Shown in pieces: positions 18,343 through 26,799 of a stretch of 64,000 nucleotides of DNA. How positions within the stretch are numbered: the first letter of the stretch is position 1; the number at the start of each line of letters is the position of its first letter. Both the position numbers and the translations under genes were made by a program. The DNA comes from an uncultured Sphingomonadaceae bacterium (GTDB lineage Bacteria; Pseudomonadota; Alphaproteobacteria; Sphingomonadales; Sphingomonadaceae). The stretch is from the NCBI GenBank assembly GCA_947501695.1, contig CANMWO010000003.1, positions 459,001 to 523,000 of the forward strand. The letters run 5' to 3'. The notes below the pieces were generated by a model. It did not search any database and had not been told where the DNA came from. It worked only from the letters and a program-made list of their open reading frames with translations.

Positions 18343-19077
18343 ATGAAGAAAAATGGCAATCTTTTGGGTTGGTTAGCTGCGGGACTCGCAGCTTCTGGCC
18401 TTGCCATGACTCCTGCATTGGCGCGTGTTCTTTCCGGGCAGAGCGACGCGGTTTCGCTGAACACGATAGGTTCTTTTACAACTGCTGGCGCTGATCCTGA
18501 GCTGGCCGCGCGTTTCAAACGCAATAGTTTGGGCGGCAAGACCCAATTCAAATTTACGCCTGCTGGCGGTAACACAAGCGGTAAGCGCGCCGTTACCGTC
18601 GTTGTTCGTCAGGATGCATCCAGCAAAGCTATCTCGATTCGTGAGAATATTGCTCTAGCAGCTCCCGGCGCAGGTGTATTGACGCCAACAGAGATTACGC
18701 AAACATCTTTCAGTCTTGGCACGGCCAAAGGCCTAAAGAGCTTCGCTATTCCAGTTAAGAAGCTAGGCGATAACCTGCCTGATCTTTCCGAAATCGGTAT
18801 TGGCGTTGATAGTGATGCAAATGACGCTGGCAAGAAGAGCCGGTTTAATCCGCGCGTATCCATCGATGCAAAAACCCCGATGGGGGCAGCACCAGGTGCT
18901 TTGACCGCCAGCGAAAAAGACTATTCGCTTGATTTGGGCGGTAGCTACTCGGTCACCCGTAACCTTGCTGTGACCGCTGGCGTTCGTTTGAAAAATGAGC
19001 GTGACCGGATGGCCCCACTGACCGATTCGCGTCAGGATAGCCAAGCCGTTTATGTTGGAACGCAATTCCGTTTCTAA
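18343..19077 (+). CDS. Exported protein with outer-membrane-barrel-like C-terminus
   Basis: 244-aa protein of unknown function. It has a clear signal peptide (basic MKKNG, hydrophobic core, cleavage near PALA at about 27). The middle part is Ser/Thr/Lys-rich with alternating hydrophobic residues, and the last third (YSLDLGGSYSVTRNLAVTAGVRLKNERD to YVGTQFRF) reads like paired amphipathic beta strands ending in phenylalanine, the signature recognised by the BAM machinery. It may be a small barrel or a barrel-anchored passenger. A purine-rich AAGGGGAAAA stretch lies about 11 bp before the ATG. Confidence 0.72.
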   Translation: MKKNGNLLGWLAAGLAASGLAMTPALARVLSGQSDAVSLNTIGSFTTAGADPELAARFKRNSLGGKTQFKFTPAGGNTSGKRAVTVVVRQDASSKAISIRENIALAAPGAGVLTPTEITQTSFSLGTAKGLKSFAIPVKKLGDNLPDLSEIGIGVDSDANDAGKKSRFNPRVSIDAKTPMGAAPGALTASEKDYSLDLGGSYSVTRNLAVTAGVRLKNERDRMAPLTDSRQDSQAVYVGTQFRF

Positions 19078-19119
19078 TATTTGGCTTTACAACCAGCCGC
19101 TATCCAAAATCTTAAACCT

Positions 19120-19674
19120 TCAAGTGCTTAGTCCATCAATGGCCGCCCATCCATGTGCGCCGAGATGATCTCGTTGCTGAAACCGAAGGGCATTCATACC
19201 GCCGAGCAAGATCACTGGTTTTCTGCATATTGCGATAAGCCGTTTAAGCTGTAGTTGGCTAAGCGGCCTTTGACCGGCGTGGGACCGGGTTGCAAAAGCA
19301 GGTGACAGAAAGAGAAGGTCTGCGCCGTTATGATTGGCGGCTTTTATTTCCCCAGGATTGTGAACCGGCGCACTGTGGACCAAGCCGCTGGTCTGATGCC
19401 TTTTCCATTGTCGCCCGTGAACGCCGTCTGCACCCCATTGACGCGCCAGTTTCGGCGATCCGGCGAGCAGCAATATATGATCGCTTCTCTTTGCCATTGC
19501 TTTAATCGATAAAAACCTGTCTTGCCGCGTATCCCCATCCAGATGATAGTGCCGAAAGATGATCCCGCTTCCGCGCGGCAGTCGTTTTACTGAGTCTTCC
19601 AGCATCGCATCGTTTCGACGATCCGTCATCAACCAGATTTGCGGATAGAGATCGGAAAAGCAGGGGTGGTGCAT
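19120..19674 (-). CDS. Thiamine-phosphate synthase-like (ThiE/TenI family) protein
   Basis: TIM-barrel protein of the ThiE/TenI superfamily, 184 aa from ATG 19674, which has AGGTGA 6 bp upstream (a GTG at 19683 would add three residues). Family pieces are LMTDRRN near the N-terminus, GADGVHGRQW (compare GADGVHLGQ in ThiE) and PVILLGGMNA near the C-terminus. Several ThiE active-site stretches are degenerate, so it may not make thiamine phosphate. It is convergent with the exported-protein gene and divergent from the YggS gene. Confidence 0.72.
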   Translation of the reverse strand: MHHPCFSDLYPQIWLMTDRRNDAMLEDSVKRLPRGSGIIFRHYHLDGDTRQDRFLSIKAMAKRSDHILLLAGSPKLARQWGADGVHGRQWKRHQTSGLVHSAPVHNPGEIKAANHNGADLLFLSPAFATRSHAGQRPLSQLQLKRLIAICRKPVILLGGMNALRFQQRDHLGAHGWAAIDGLST

Positions 19675-19720
19675 ATCGGTCACCTGCCATATAGGCGGCC
19701 AATAGCCAATTGAGAATTTT

Positions 19721-20392
19721 ATGACGCAGATGATGGAATGTAACGAGCGCCTGAATATCGTTCAGGCAAAAATTGCCAAAGCGGCCAATTTGGCGCAGCG
19801 TAACGCGGAAGATGTACGCCTCATGGCGATTTCCAAAACCCGTTCTGCTGATGAGATCCGGCCGCTGCTGGATACCGGGCACAGGCTTTATGGTGAAAAC
19901 CGGGTGCAGGAGGCTGCCGCAAAATGGCCAGCTCTGCGCGATGCATATGACGATGTAGAAGTGCATCTGGTGGGCCAATTGCAATCCAATAAGGCAGAAG
20001 ATGCCGTGCAGCTATTTGATGCAATCCATTCGCTTGATCGAGCATCTCTGATCAAGGCACTGGCAAAGGCAATGGATAAATTGGACCGGCGGGTTCCTTG
20101 TTTTTTGCAAGTGAATATAGGTGAAGAATCGCAAAAGGGCGGCTGCGCGATTGGTGATATACCGGGACTTCTGGAATCTGCACGTTCGGCTGGCATAGAA
20201 GTGGTTGGTTTGATGGGTGTGCCACCATCAGAGGTCAATCCGGCGCCCTATTTTGCACTGCTGGCCAAGCTCGCCAAAGACAATGATCTAACCGGCCTTA
20301 GCATGGGGATGTCCGGTGATTTTGAAAGCGCGATCAAACTTGGCGCTACACATGTGCGAGTGGGAACTGCTCTGTTCGGAGCGCGGTCCTAG
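19721..20392 (+). CDS. YggS-family pyridoxal-phosphate homeostasis protein
   Basis: Single-domain PLP-binding TIM-barrel protein (PLPBP/YggS) that buffers PLP and affects amino-acid pools. The 223-aa protein has the PLP lysine Lys39 in LMAISKTRSADEI, the HLVGQLQSNKA segment, and the C-terminal phosphate-binding LSMGMSGDFESAIKLGATHVRVGTALFG. It starts 37 bp from the divergent ThiE-like gene and overlaps the convergent antiporter stop by 4 bp. Confidence 0.93.
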   Translation: MTQMMECNERLNIVQAKIAKAANLAQRNAEDVRLMAISKTRSADEIRPLLDTGHRLYGENRVQEAAAKWPALRDAYDDVEVHLVGQLQSNKAEDAVQLFDAIHSLDRASLIKALAKAMDKLDRRVPCFLQVNIGEESQKGGCAIGDIPGLLESARSAGIEVVGLMGVPPSEVNPAPYFALLAKLAKDNDLTGLSMGMSGDFESAIKLGATHVRVGTALFGARS

Positions 20393-22239
20393 CTCTGGCT
20401 TTTGGCCGAACCGTTTTTTTCGGCCTCTTTGGCCGCGCGATCCGCTTTGCGTTCCTCAGGTGTATCGGGAGCAACAAAACTAATCACAATATCACCGTCT
20501 TCGATGACGGGACGCGCATCGGTTGAAAAGAATAATATCCGACGATCTTTTTTAACCAAGGCTAGGGGTTCTTCGCCCGATTCCAGATTTTTACGATATT
20601 CGTCAGCTGTGAATATCTCGGTGATATTTGTTTTGCTAAAACGCCAACCCGCGCGTTCCCGATCATGCAAATCGTTAAAATCCGCGCCGGATTCAAATAG
20701 TAACCGGCCATGGCCGATTTTGCTCTTGCTGCGACTATCATTGGATAGACGGCTAATCTGGTCAAAGCCCATTTCAGGGCCAAGGTCAGCGGTAATAAGC
20801 TGGTTGTGGCTATCATTGTCAGTAGCGACAATCATATGCTGAAATTCACCCAGTTCAATATGATCATTGTGAGCTTCGTCCAATATATCGCCTTGATGGA
20901 CGGTTAATTCTTCATGGCGCGCACGGCGTAAAGCAAAGGGACTGGTATCCGCCATCAGGACCTTAACATCCAAAGATTTAAGGATTTTTCCAAGAGCGAT
21001 CGTCCAGCGGGTTGAACCGACAATCAATATGCCTTCCCCCTTGCCTTCATTGATGCCAAGCTTTTCAGCGACCCAGGCAGCCGAGAAGCCGTGCGCAAAA
21101 ATCGTTGCAATAACCACCGCAAAGCTAAGTGGTACGAGGGCTTCTGCTCCCGGGAAACCATGGTCGACCAGTCGAATGGCGAAAAGACCAGTGATTGCAA
21201 CCGCAACAATACCGCGTGGTGCAATCCATGCGATGAAAAGACGTTCCCGCCACGGCAAGGAACTGAACATGAGTGCGACCAGAACCGATATCGGACGCAC
21301 AACAAATAGCAGCAAGATAAGGAAGATGACAAATTGCGGTCGGAACTGCTGGACCGTTTCCCAGTCAAGCGTTGCGGAAAGTATTATAAACACACCGGAA
21401 ATCAGCAATACTGCAAGATCTTCTTTAAACCGGTGAAGCGCCTGGCTTGAATAAATATGACGGTTTGCGAGTACGACGCCCATAACCGTTACCGTAATCA
21501 AACCGGTCTCATGCATGATCAGGTCTGCAACAACAAAGCCGCCGATAACCGTAATGAGCAAAAACGGTGCTTTCAGATATTCAGGAACATGACCACGCGG
21601 AAATAGCCAGGTAATCGCAAAGCCCAATGCGGCACCAATAAGTCCAGCCAGAAAACTAGCAGCCAACACATCCATGCTAATGGCCGCGATGTTCGCATTG
21701 GGACCTTCATAGGTGATATACGCATAGATACCGACTGCCAGCAGTGCACCGATCGGATCGTTGACTATACCTTCCCATTTGAGAACATTGCGAACACGCG
21801 ACGGTACACGCAACGTGCGCAGCATCGGTCCTATAACCGTAGGACCGGTGACAATCATAATACCGCCCAGTAACGCCGAAATTTCCCAGGATAGACCGGC
21901 GCCATAATGTGCAGCCGCCGTGCCTAATATCCAGGCAATGGGTCCCGCAATAAGCACCATCATCGTTACAGCGCCGCCGGCCTGGCGAAGCTCTCGGAAG
22001 TTCAGACTCAATCCGCCTTCAAACAGGATAACCGCAACCGCGAGTTTGATAATCGGTTCTTGCAGCGCGCCAAAGTCGCGTTCGGGGTCTATAATTCCCA
22101 ATATCGGTCCAGCGATGATGCCGACAATAAGCATCAGAGCGATGGCCGGTCGACCCGTACGCCAAGCTACCCATTGTGCGCCAATGCCCAAAAGGCCAAT
22201 CAACGCAATTTTCACCATCAGCGAATCAACAATAATCAT
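20389..22239 (-). CDS. CPA-type cation:proton antiporter with cytoplasmic regulatory domain
   Basis: Inner-membrane monovalent cation/proton antiporter, 616 aa. Residues 1 to about 390 hold some twelve hydrophobic segments of the Na_H_Exchanger fold (VILFEGGLSLNF, GAALSWEISALLGGIMIVTGPTVIGPML and GIVNDPIGALLAVG are family landmarks). The C-terminal third is an RCK/TrkA-N-like nucleotide-binding domain (ILIVGSTRWTIALGKILKS), but its glycine loop is atypical. The last residues are charged. NhaP and KefC-type functions cannot be told apart here. Confidence 0.88.
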   Translation of the reverse strand: MIIVDSLMVKIALIGLLGIGAQWVAWRTGRPAIALMLIVGIIAGPILGIIDPERDFGALQEPIIKLAVAVILFEGGLSLNFRELRQAGGAVTMMVLIAGPIAWILGTAAAHYGAGLSWEISALLGGIMIVTGPTVIGPMLRTLRVPSRVRNVLKWEGIVNDPIGALLAVGIYAYITYEGPNANIAAISMDVLAASFLAGLIGAALGFAITWLFPRGHVPEYLKAPFLLITVIGGFVVADLIMHETGLITVTVMGVVLANRHIYSSQALHRFKEDLAVLLISGVFIILSATLDWETVQQFRPQFVIFLILLLFVVRPISVLVALMFSSLPWRERLFIAWIAPRGIVAVAITGLFAIRLVDHGFPGAEALVPLSFAVVIATIFAHGFSAAWVAEKLGINEGKGEGILIVGSTRWTIALGKILKSLDVKVLMADTSPFALRRARHEELTVHQGDILDEAHNDHIELGEFQHMIVATDNDSHNQLITADLGPEMGFDQISRLSNDSRSKSKIGHGRLLFESGADFNDLHDRERAGWRFSKTNITEIFTADEYRKNLESGEEPLALVKKDRRILFFSTDARPVIEDGDIVISFVAPDTPEERKADRAAKEAEKNGSAKSQS

Positions 22240-22300
22240 TTGTAATCTATGCCGTTTCTTTGAGGTTTATGCAAAAAGTCTTATGACTCACGTCAAGCGG

Positions 22301-23056
22301 CTAAGCAAAATAATCTATGGTCTCTTCAACGCTCAGCGGCAATGTAAGCTGCTTTTTAGAGATGGATACCGGCCGCGATTGGGATGGTAGAGGCGCGAAG
22401 CCTAGATCAAAACGCACCAGCTTTTCTTTGAGAGCAATGACCGCTTCAGCGGGTCCGGCAACAGCCTGTTCAATCGCTGGATGATTGGCGGCAAGCCCGC
22501 CTGTCAGCGCGCCAAAAGCAGGCATTATCAAATGCGCCTGACCTTTCACAAAACAGCGCCGGGATACATGTCGACCGCGTACAGGCACGCGCAACTTAGG
22601 GTGAAAATGACCGGAAATTTCGGGTAATACGGTTTCTGCTGTCGCTTCGTGGCGCAGCGCAAGTCCATCTCCGATCCATTCGGCCATGACATTGCCACCC
22701 CACAGCCCGCTGACGTCGCGGTCATGATTGCCGCTAATCCAAATCCACTCAGTGCTTTGGGTCAGCTTTGTCAGTAGGCTTGCTGCTTCGGCTTCCAGCC
22801 GCGCTTCACCCCCATCGTCATGATAATTATCGCCAAGGCAAAAGACTTTTTCCGCCGCCGTTGTTGCGATTAAACCCGCCAATTCATCAAGCGTCGCGCG
22901 ACTGTCATAAGGCGGTAGCATCTGCCCCTGACGCGCATAAAAACTAGCTTTCTCAAGATGTAAGTCGGCCACCAGCAAAGCCTTTTGCGCTGGCCAATAG
23001 AGCGCGGCCGGAGCGACCACATGAAACAGGTGATTGGCGAACGAAAGGGGAACCAT
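22301..23056 (-). CDS. pdeM: Ligase-associated DNA damage response endonuclease PdeM
   Basis: Calcineurin-like metallophosphoesterase acting with the Lhr-type helicase in DNA damage response. With ATG 23056 it has 251 aa; the track-long frame to 23353 lies over the divergent trhO gene and is unlikely. The metal motifs are complete: VADLHLEKASF (DxH), GDNYHDDGG (GDxxHD), GNHDRD (GNHD) and GHFHPKL (GHxH). In many sphingomonads it is adjacent to the helicase, ligase and exonuclease genes; here the helicase is 3.7 kb away and no ligase is seen. Confidence 0.88.
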   Translation of the reverse strand: MVPLSFANHLFHVVAPAALYWPAQKALLVADLHLEKASFYARQGQMLPPYDSRATLDELAGLIATTAAEKVFCLGDNYHDDGGEARLEAEAASLLTKLTQSTEWIWISGNHDRDVSGLWGGNVMAEWIGDGLALRHEATAETVLPEISGHFHPKLRVPVRGRHVSRRCFVKGQAHLIMPAFGALTGGLAANHPAIEQAVAGPAEAVIALKEKLVRFDLGFAPLPSQSRPVSISKKQLTLPLSVEETIDYFA

Positions 23057-23137
23057 TGCTCTGCTATGCGATGATCTGGTGGTCCATGCAAGCGGGAAGG
23101 GTTGGAATTTGCCGCGGCGCGCGACTATATGCGCGTC

Positions 23138-24076
23138 ATGACGGAAACAAATAGTTCTTACAAAGTGGCTGCGCTCTATCATTTTGCGGTGGTGGATGAT
23201 CCAGCGGCGTTGAAGCCGGAGATATTGGCAGCCTGTGAAGCCAATGGTCTGAAAGGCACGATCCTGCTCGCGCCAGAAGGGATTAACGGCACGATTGCCG
23301 GTGAATCCGATGGTGTCGATGCTGCCATTGCCTTCCTGAGAAGCCTCCCCCAATTTGCAGGACTGGAGGTCAAATATTCTACCGCCGATGATATGCCGTT
23401 TCTGCGGATGAAAGTGCGGCTGAAGAAGGAGATAGTGACCATGGGCGTGGACGGCATCGATGCCGCACGGGCCAAGGGGGATTATGTCGATCCGCTCGAC
23501 TGGAATGCGATGGTTTCAGACCCCGATACGATCGTTATCGATACGCGCAACGCCTATGAAGTGGCAATTGGTAGTTTTGAAGGCGCGATCAACCCGGATA
23601 CCGAAACGTTCCGCGATTTCCCGACATGGTTCGACGATTTTGCCAAGCAATTGCAAGAAAAGCCGGACAAGCAGCCGAAGATCGCAATGTTTTGCACGGG
23701 CGGGATACGGTGTGAAAAGGCTACCGCCTATGTGAAGGCGCAGGGTTTTGACGATGTCCATCATCTCAAAGGTGGTATCCTCAAATATCTTGAAAATGTG
23801 CCTGAAGAAACCAGCCGCTGGAATGGCGATTGTTTCCTGTTCGACCAGCGGGTCGCCGTTGGCCACGGCTTGAAACAGAGCGATTATGATCAATGCCATG
23901 CCTGCCGCATGCCTTTGAACGCGGAAGAGCGAGCATCGGACAAATATGTTCCGGGCGAAGCCTGTCCGCATTGCTATGACAGCCGCACCGAAGAGCAGCG
24001 TGAACGCTATCGCGAACGGCAGCGGCAGGTGGAAAAGGCTGCGCAAGAAGGCCGCAAGCACTTGGGAACAATATGA
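23138..24076 (+). CDS. trhO: tRNA uridine(34) 5-hydroxylase TrhO (rhodanese family)
   Basis: Oxygen-dependent hydroxylase forming 5-hydroxyuridine at the tRNA wobble position. ATG 23138 gives 312 aa starting [16 protein letters not shown], like YceA/TrhO; an upstream in-frame start at 23102 adds 12 residues. The N-terminal UPF0176 domain ([10 protein letters not shown]) is followed by a rhodanese domain with the catalytic Cys in [12 protein letters not shown] and a C-terminal cysteine cluster ([20 protein letters not shown]). It overlaps the GST gene by 4 bp. Confidence 0.93.
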   Translation: MTETNSSYKVAALYHFAVVDDPAALKPEILAACEANGLKGTILLAPEGINGTIAGESDGVDAAIAFLRSLPQFAGLEVKYSTADDMPFLRMKVRLKKEIVTMGVDGIDAARAKGDYVDPLDWNAMVSDPDTIVIDTRNAYEVAIGSFEGAINPDTETFRDFPTWFDDFAKQLQEKPDKQPKIAMFCTGGIRCEKATAYVKAQGFDDVHHLKGGILKYLENVPEETSRWNGDCFLFDQRVAVGHGLKQSDYDQCHACRMPLNAEERASDKYVPGEACPHCYDSRTEEQRERYRERQRQVEKAAQEGRKHLGTI

Positions 24077-24726
24077 GCGGCGCACCGATCCTCTACAGTT
24101 TTCGGCGCTGTCCTTATGCCATGAGGGCACGCATGGCGTTGTTGATCAGCGAAACGCCTGTGCGCTTGCGGGAAGTGGTGTTGCGTGACAAGCCGGATGA
24201 AATGATCGCGGCCTCACCCAAGGCGACCGTGCCGGTATTGGTGCAGGATGATGGCGCTGTCATTGATGAAAGTCTGGCGATCATGCATTGGGCATTGGAC
24301 CGCCATGACCCAAACGGTTGGTTGGAAAATCAAGCGGCGGGCGACGATTTGATCACCGAGGCTGACGTTGATTTCAAGGGCAATCTTGACCGTTATAAAT
24401 ATCCGACGCGCTATGATGATGTTGATCCCATCGTTCACCGGAGCGCCGGGCTTGAATTTCTAATGAAGCTGGAGAAACGGCTTGCCGCAAACGACCAGTT
24501 GCTCGGAAATCGGGCCAGCCTAGCTGACTTTGCGATTTTTCCATTCATCCGCCAATTTGCAAATAACGACCGGAACTGGTTCGATGTGCAGTCGCTCCCG
24601 GCGTTGCAAAACTGGCTCGCAACTCACTTGGAATCCGATCTGTTCACCACCGCAATGACGAAATATGCCCAGTGGAAAACGGGTGATACGGAGCCGTTAT
24701 TTGCGTCTGATGATGCTATGACTTGA
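24073..24726 (+). CDS. Glutathione S-transferase family protein
   Basis: 217-aa protein with a thioredoxin-fold N-terminal domain ([17 protein letters not shown], a CPYA motif like glutaredoxin-2 and omega-class GSTs, and [24 protein letters not shown]) and an alpha-helical C-terminal domain ([17 protein letters not shown]). The active Cys suggests thiol-transferase or reductase activity rather than classical conjugation. Its start lies inside the trhO stop codon, so the two are probably co-translated. It overlaps the convergent protease gene by 11 bp. Confidence 0.87.
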   Translation: MSGAPILYSFRRCPYAMRARMALLISETPVRLREVVLRDKPDEMIAASPKATVPVLVQDDGAVIDESLAIMHWALDRHDPNGWLENQAAGDDLITEADVDFKGNLDRYKYPTRYDDVDPIVHRSAGLEFLMKLEKRLAANDQLLGNRASLADFAIFPFIRQFANNDRNWFDVQSLPALQNWLATHLESDLFTTAMTKYAQWKTGDTEPLFASDDAMT

Positions 24727-25690
24727 TGCGGGTATTTTTCGGCCGCTCGTAATGACGTTTGGAGTTTTTGGGCAACAAGAAATGGATTTTCCGTTTCTTA
24801 AAGTCGATCGCAACTTGGTCAAATTTACGCAAAACATCCATGCCCAACAATAGCGCCGGCTTCTTGGCCATGCCAAGACGATCAAAGGGCGGCGCATCCG
24901 CAAAGGCTAGAGGCAATCTGTCAAATTGGGCGCGACCGATGCGGAAATCGCGAGCCCAACCAAATTCAACACCAAGCGTTTCCCCGGTTACGGCGATCAG
25001 ACTATTTTCTTCGCCCAGCTCTTTTGCGCGTTGCCGTAATCGTTTTTGCAAGACGGGATTGGCAATGGAAACCTGAGCACCAGTGTCGACGATGACGTTG
25101 ACTTTAAGCCCTGAAATGGTCGCCTCGGTAAAAATAAGTTGTCCGGATTTGCGTCGGGCAGTCACCACAATTTCACGGCTCGATGCCATTGACGTTGGTT
25201 CAGCGGTGTCTTCGATCGAGATTTGATTGGCAAGAAAATCAAACAATATCCGTTGATCTTGTAAACCGTCGAGTCCCAATATCCCGTCTGCGCCAATGTG
25301 CCGGGCGAGCAAAACCGGCGCAATCAGGCTGTCATAGCTTTTCGAGCCAAGCGTTAATTCGGGGACATAGACCATGTCGACCGTGCTGCTGCCAGCAATG
25401 CTCATAAGCTGCGCTGGTTCTTCCGCATCCAAGGCCAGGCGATTAGCGATCTTTCGCGATAGGACGGTTCGTTCTGCGCCAGTATCAATAACAAAGGAAA
25501 ACGGCCCGCGGCCTTCGATGCTAACGGGCACGGTCATCCGCCGGGCGCCGTCTTCGTCGATGGCAACAATTTCGCCTTCCGGTTTGGTGAGGCTGCCGGG
25601 TTCAATCGATTGACCCATCGGAACCGGATAAGCCAAAGCCAGCGCGGAAGCGGCAATCGCGGGGATCAGGCTCGTGGAAAAAAATGGCAT
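24716..25690 (-). CDS. Exported retropepsin-like aspartyl protease with two domains (paralog A)
   Basis: 324-aa protein with an N-terminal signal peptide (MPFFSTSLIPAIAASALALAYPVP) and two consecutive retropepsin-like domains. The first has VIDTGAERTVLS (about residue 68) and the second IVDTGAQVSIAN (about residue 205), so both active-site motifs are the intact DTGA. Retropepsins normally need two subunits; here two lobes lie in one chain. It is followed upstream by a paralog (25756-26739) of the same layout, a tandem duplication. Likely periplasmic; substrate unknown. Confidence 0.86.
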   Translation of the reverse strand: MPFFSTSLIPAIAASALALAYPVPMGQSIEPGSLTKPEGEIVAIDEDGARRMTVPVSIEGRGPFSFVIDTGAERTVLSRKIANRLALDAEEPAQLMSIAGSSTVDMVYVPELTLGSKSYDSLIAPVLLARHIGADGILGLDGLQDQRILFDFLANQISIEDTAEPTSMASSREIVVTARRKSGQLIFTEATISGLKVNVIVDTGAQVSIANPVLQKRLRQRAKELGEENSLIAVTGETLGVEFGWARDFRIGRAQFDRLPLAFADAPPFDRLGMAKKPALLLGMDVLRKFDQVAIDFKKRKIHFLLPKNSKRHYERPKNTRIKS

Positions 25691-25755
25691 CTTACTCTCC
25701 GGAAATAATTATGTCTTTCCATCTTACCATCAATGTGCCTGTAGCCAAAATTAGC

Positions 25756-26739
25756 TCACGACGCGCCTTTTGGAAGCAGGAAATAAATTTTGCGATTGGC
25801 GAAATCAATCGCCATGCGGTCGAATTTTCGCAGTGCATCCATGCCCAAGAACATGGCGGGTTTTTTCTCCAGATTCAGTGCTGCGAAAGGCGCGATATCG
25901 GCAAAAGCGATCGGGATGACCCCAAAGCGTGCGCGACCGATATGTAGTTCGCTCGCTACACCATAGTCAGCAGCCACGGAGCGGCCGGTCACGTCAACGA
26001 GATTAATCTGTTGCAACGCAGAACGTTTCATCCGCAAGCGGCGTTGCAACGCCTTGTTGCCTATCGACAGTTCCCCGCCGGTATCGATGATGACACTGAC
26101 TTTAATCCCTGAAATTTCGGCATTGGTAAAAATCAACTGGCCGGAACGCCGGCGGGCCGTCACGACAATTTCGCGGCGGGAGCGGGCTTTCCGTTTTTTG
26201 GATGTGTCTTCAACGGAGATGGTGCTGTCTATAAAATCGAACAATATGCGTTGCCCTTGCAGGCTGTCGAGACCCAATACGCCATCTGCACCAATATTGG
26301 TGGATCGAAACGTTGGTGCGACTATGCCGCCATAGCTGCGGCTACCCAAGGTCAGTTCCGGCACGTAGACGGTTTGGACAATAGTGCTTCCCGCCAAAGC
26401 AATAATATTGACTTCGTCTTCCAGTTCGAGGGTCAGGCTGCCGGCCACTTCTTTGGACAATATGGTGCGCTGGGCCGCGGTATCGATAATGAAATCAAAG
26501 GGCCCACTGTTTTCGATGCTAACCGGCACCGTCATGCGTGCCATCCGGTCTTCGGCAATGGTAATTTGTTCCGCATCCGGCTGAATGAACTGATCGGGCA
26601 GGCGGTCTGCCAATATGGCTTCCGGTTCGACAATTTCAGGAATGGCTGCTGCGGCTTCCGGCAAAGGCGCAGCTGGTTCAGCAATTTGCAAAGAAAACAG
26701 CAACGGTAACGCGGCACTTATCGGGGAAAACATACTCAT
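25756..26739 (-). CDS. Exported retropepsin-like aspartyl protease with two domains (paralog B)
   Basis: 327 aa from ATG 26739 (a TTG at 26775 would add 12 residues), with a hydrophobic signal segment (SAALPLLFSLQIAEP). It is collinear with paralog A: shared pieces include RMTVPVSIE, YVPELTLGSRSY, GADGVLGLDSLQGQRILFDF, the arginine-rich REIVVTARRRSGQLIFT and FLGMDALRKFD. Its active sites diverge: DTAAQRTILS in lobe one instead of DTGA, and DTGGELSIGN in lobe two. Lobe one may therefore be impaired. It lies 66 bp before paralog A on the same strand. Confidence 0.85.
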   Translation of the reverse strand: MSMFSPISAALPLLFSLQIAEPAAPLPEAAAAIPEIVEPEAILADRLPDQFIQPDAEQITIAEDRMARMTVPVSIENSGPFDFIIDTAAQRTILSKEVAGSLTLELEDEVNIIALAGSTIVQTVYVPELTLGSRSYGGIVAPTFRSTNIGADGVLGLDSLQGQRILFDFIDSTISVEDTSKKRKARSRREIVVTARRRSGQLIFTNAEISGIKVSVIIDTGGELSIGNKALQRRLRMKRSALQQINLVDVTGRSVAADYGVASELHIGRARFGVIPIAFADIAPFAALNLEKKPAMFLGMDALRKFDRMAIDFANRKIYFLLPKGAS

Positions 26740-26799
26740 GTTTGTATAGTTACTCCAATTTTGGACCGACGACAAATATCTTGGAGGTAACGGGCACCT

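Noticed and set aside
22301-23353. PdeM as a 350-aa protein
   Set aside because: The N-terminal 99 residues lie antisense to trhO and its upstream region and lack metallophosphoesterase character; ATG 23056 directly precedes the family start.
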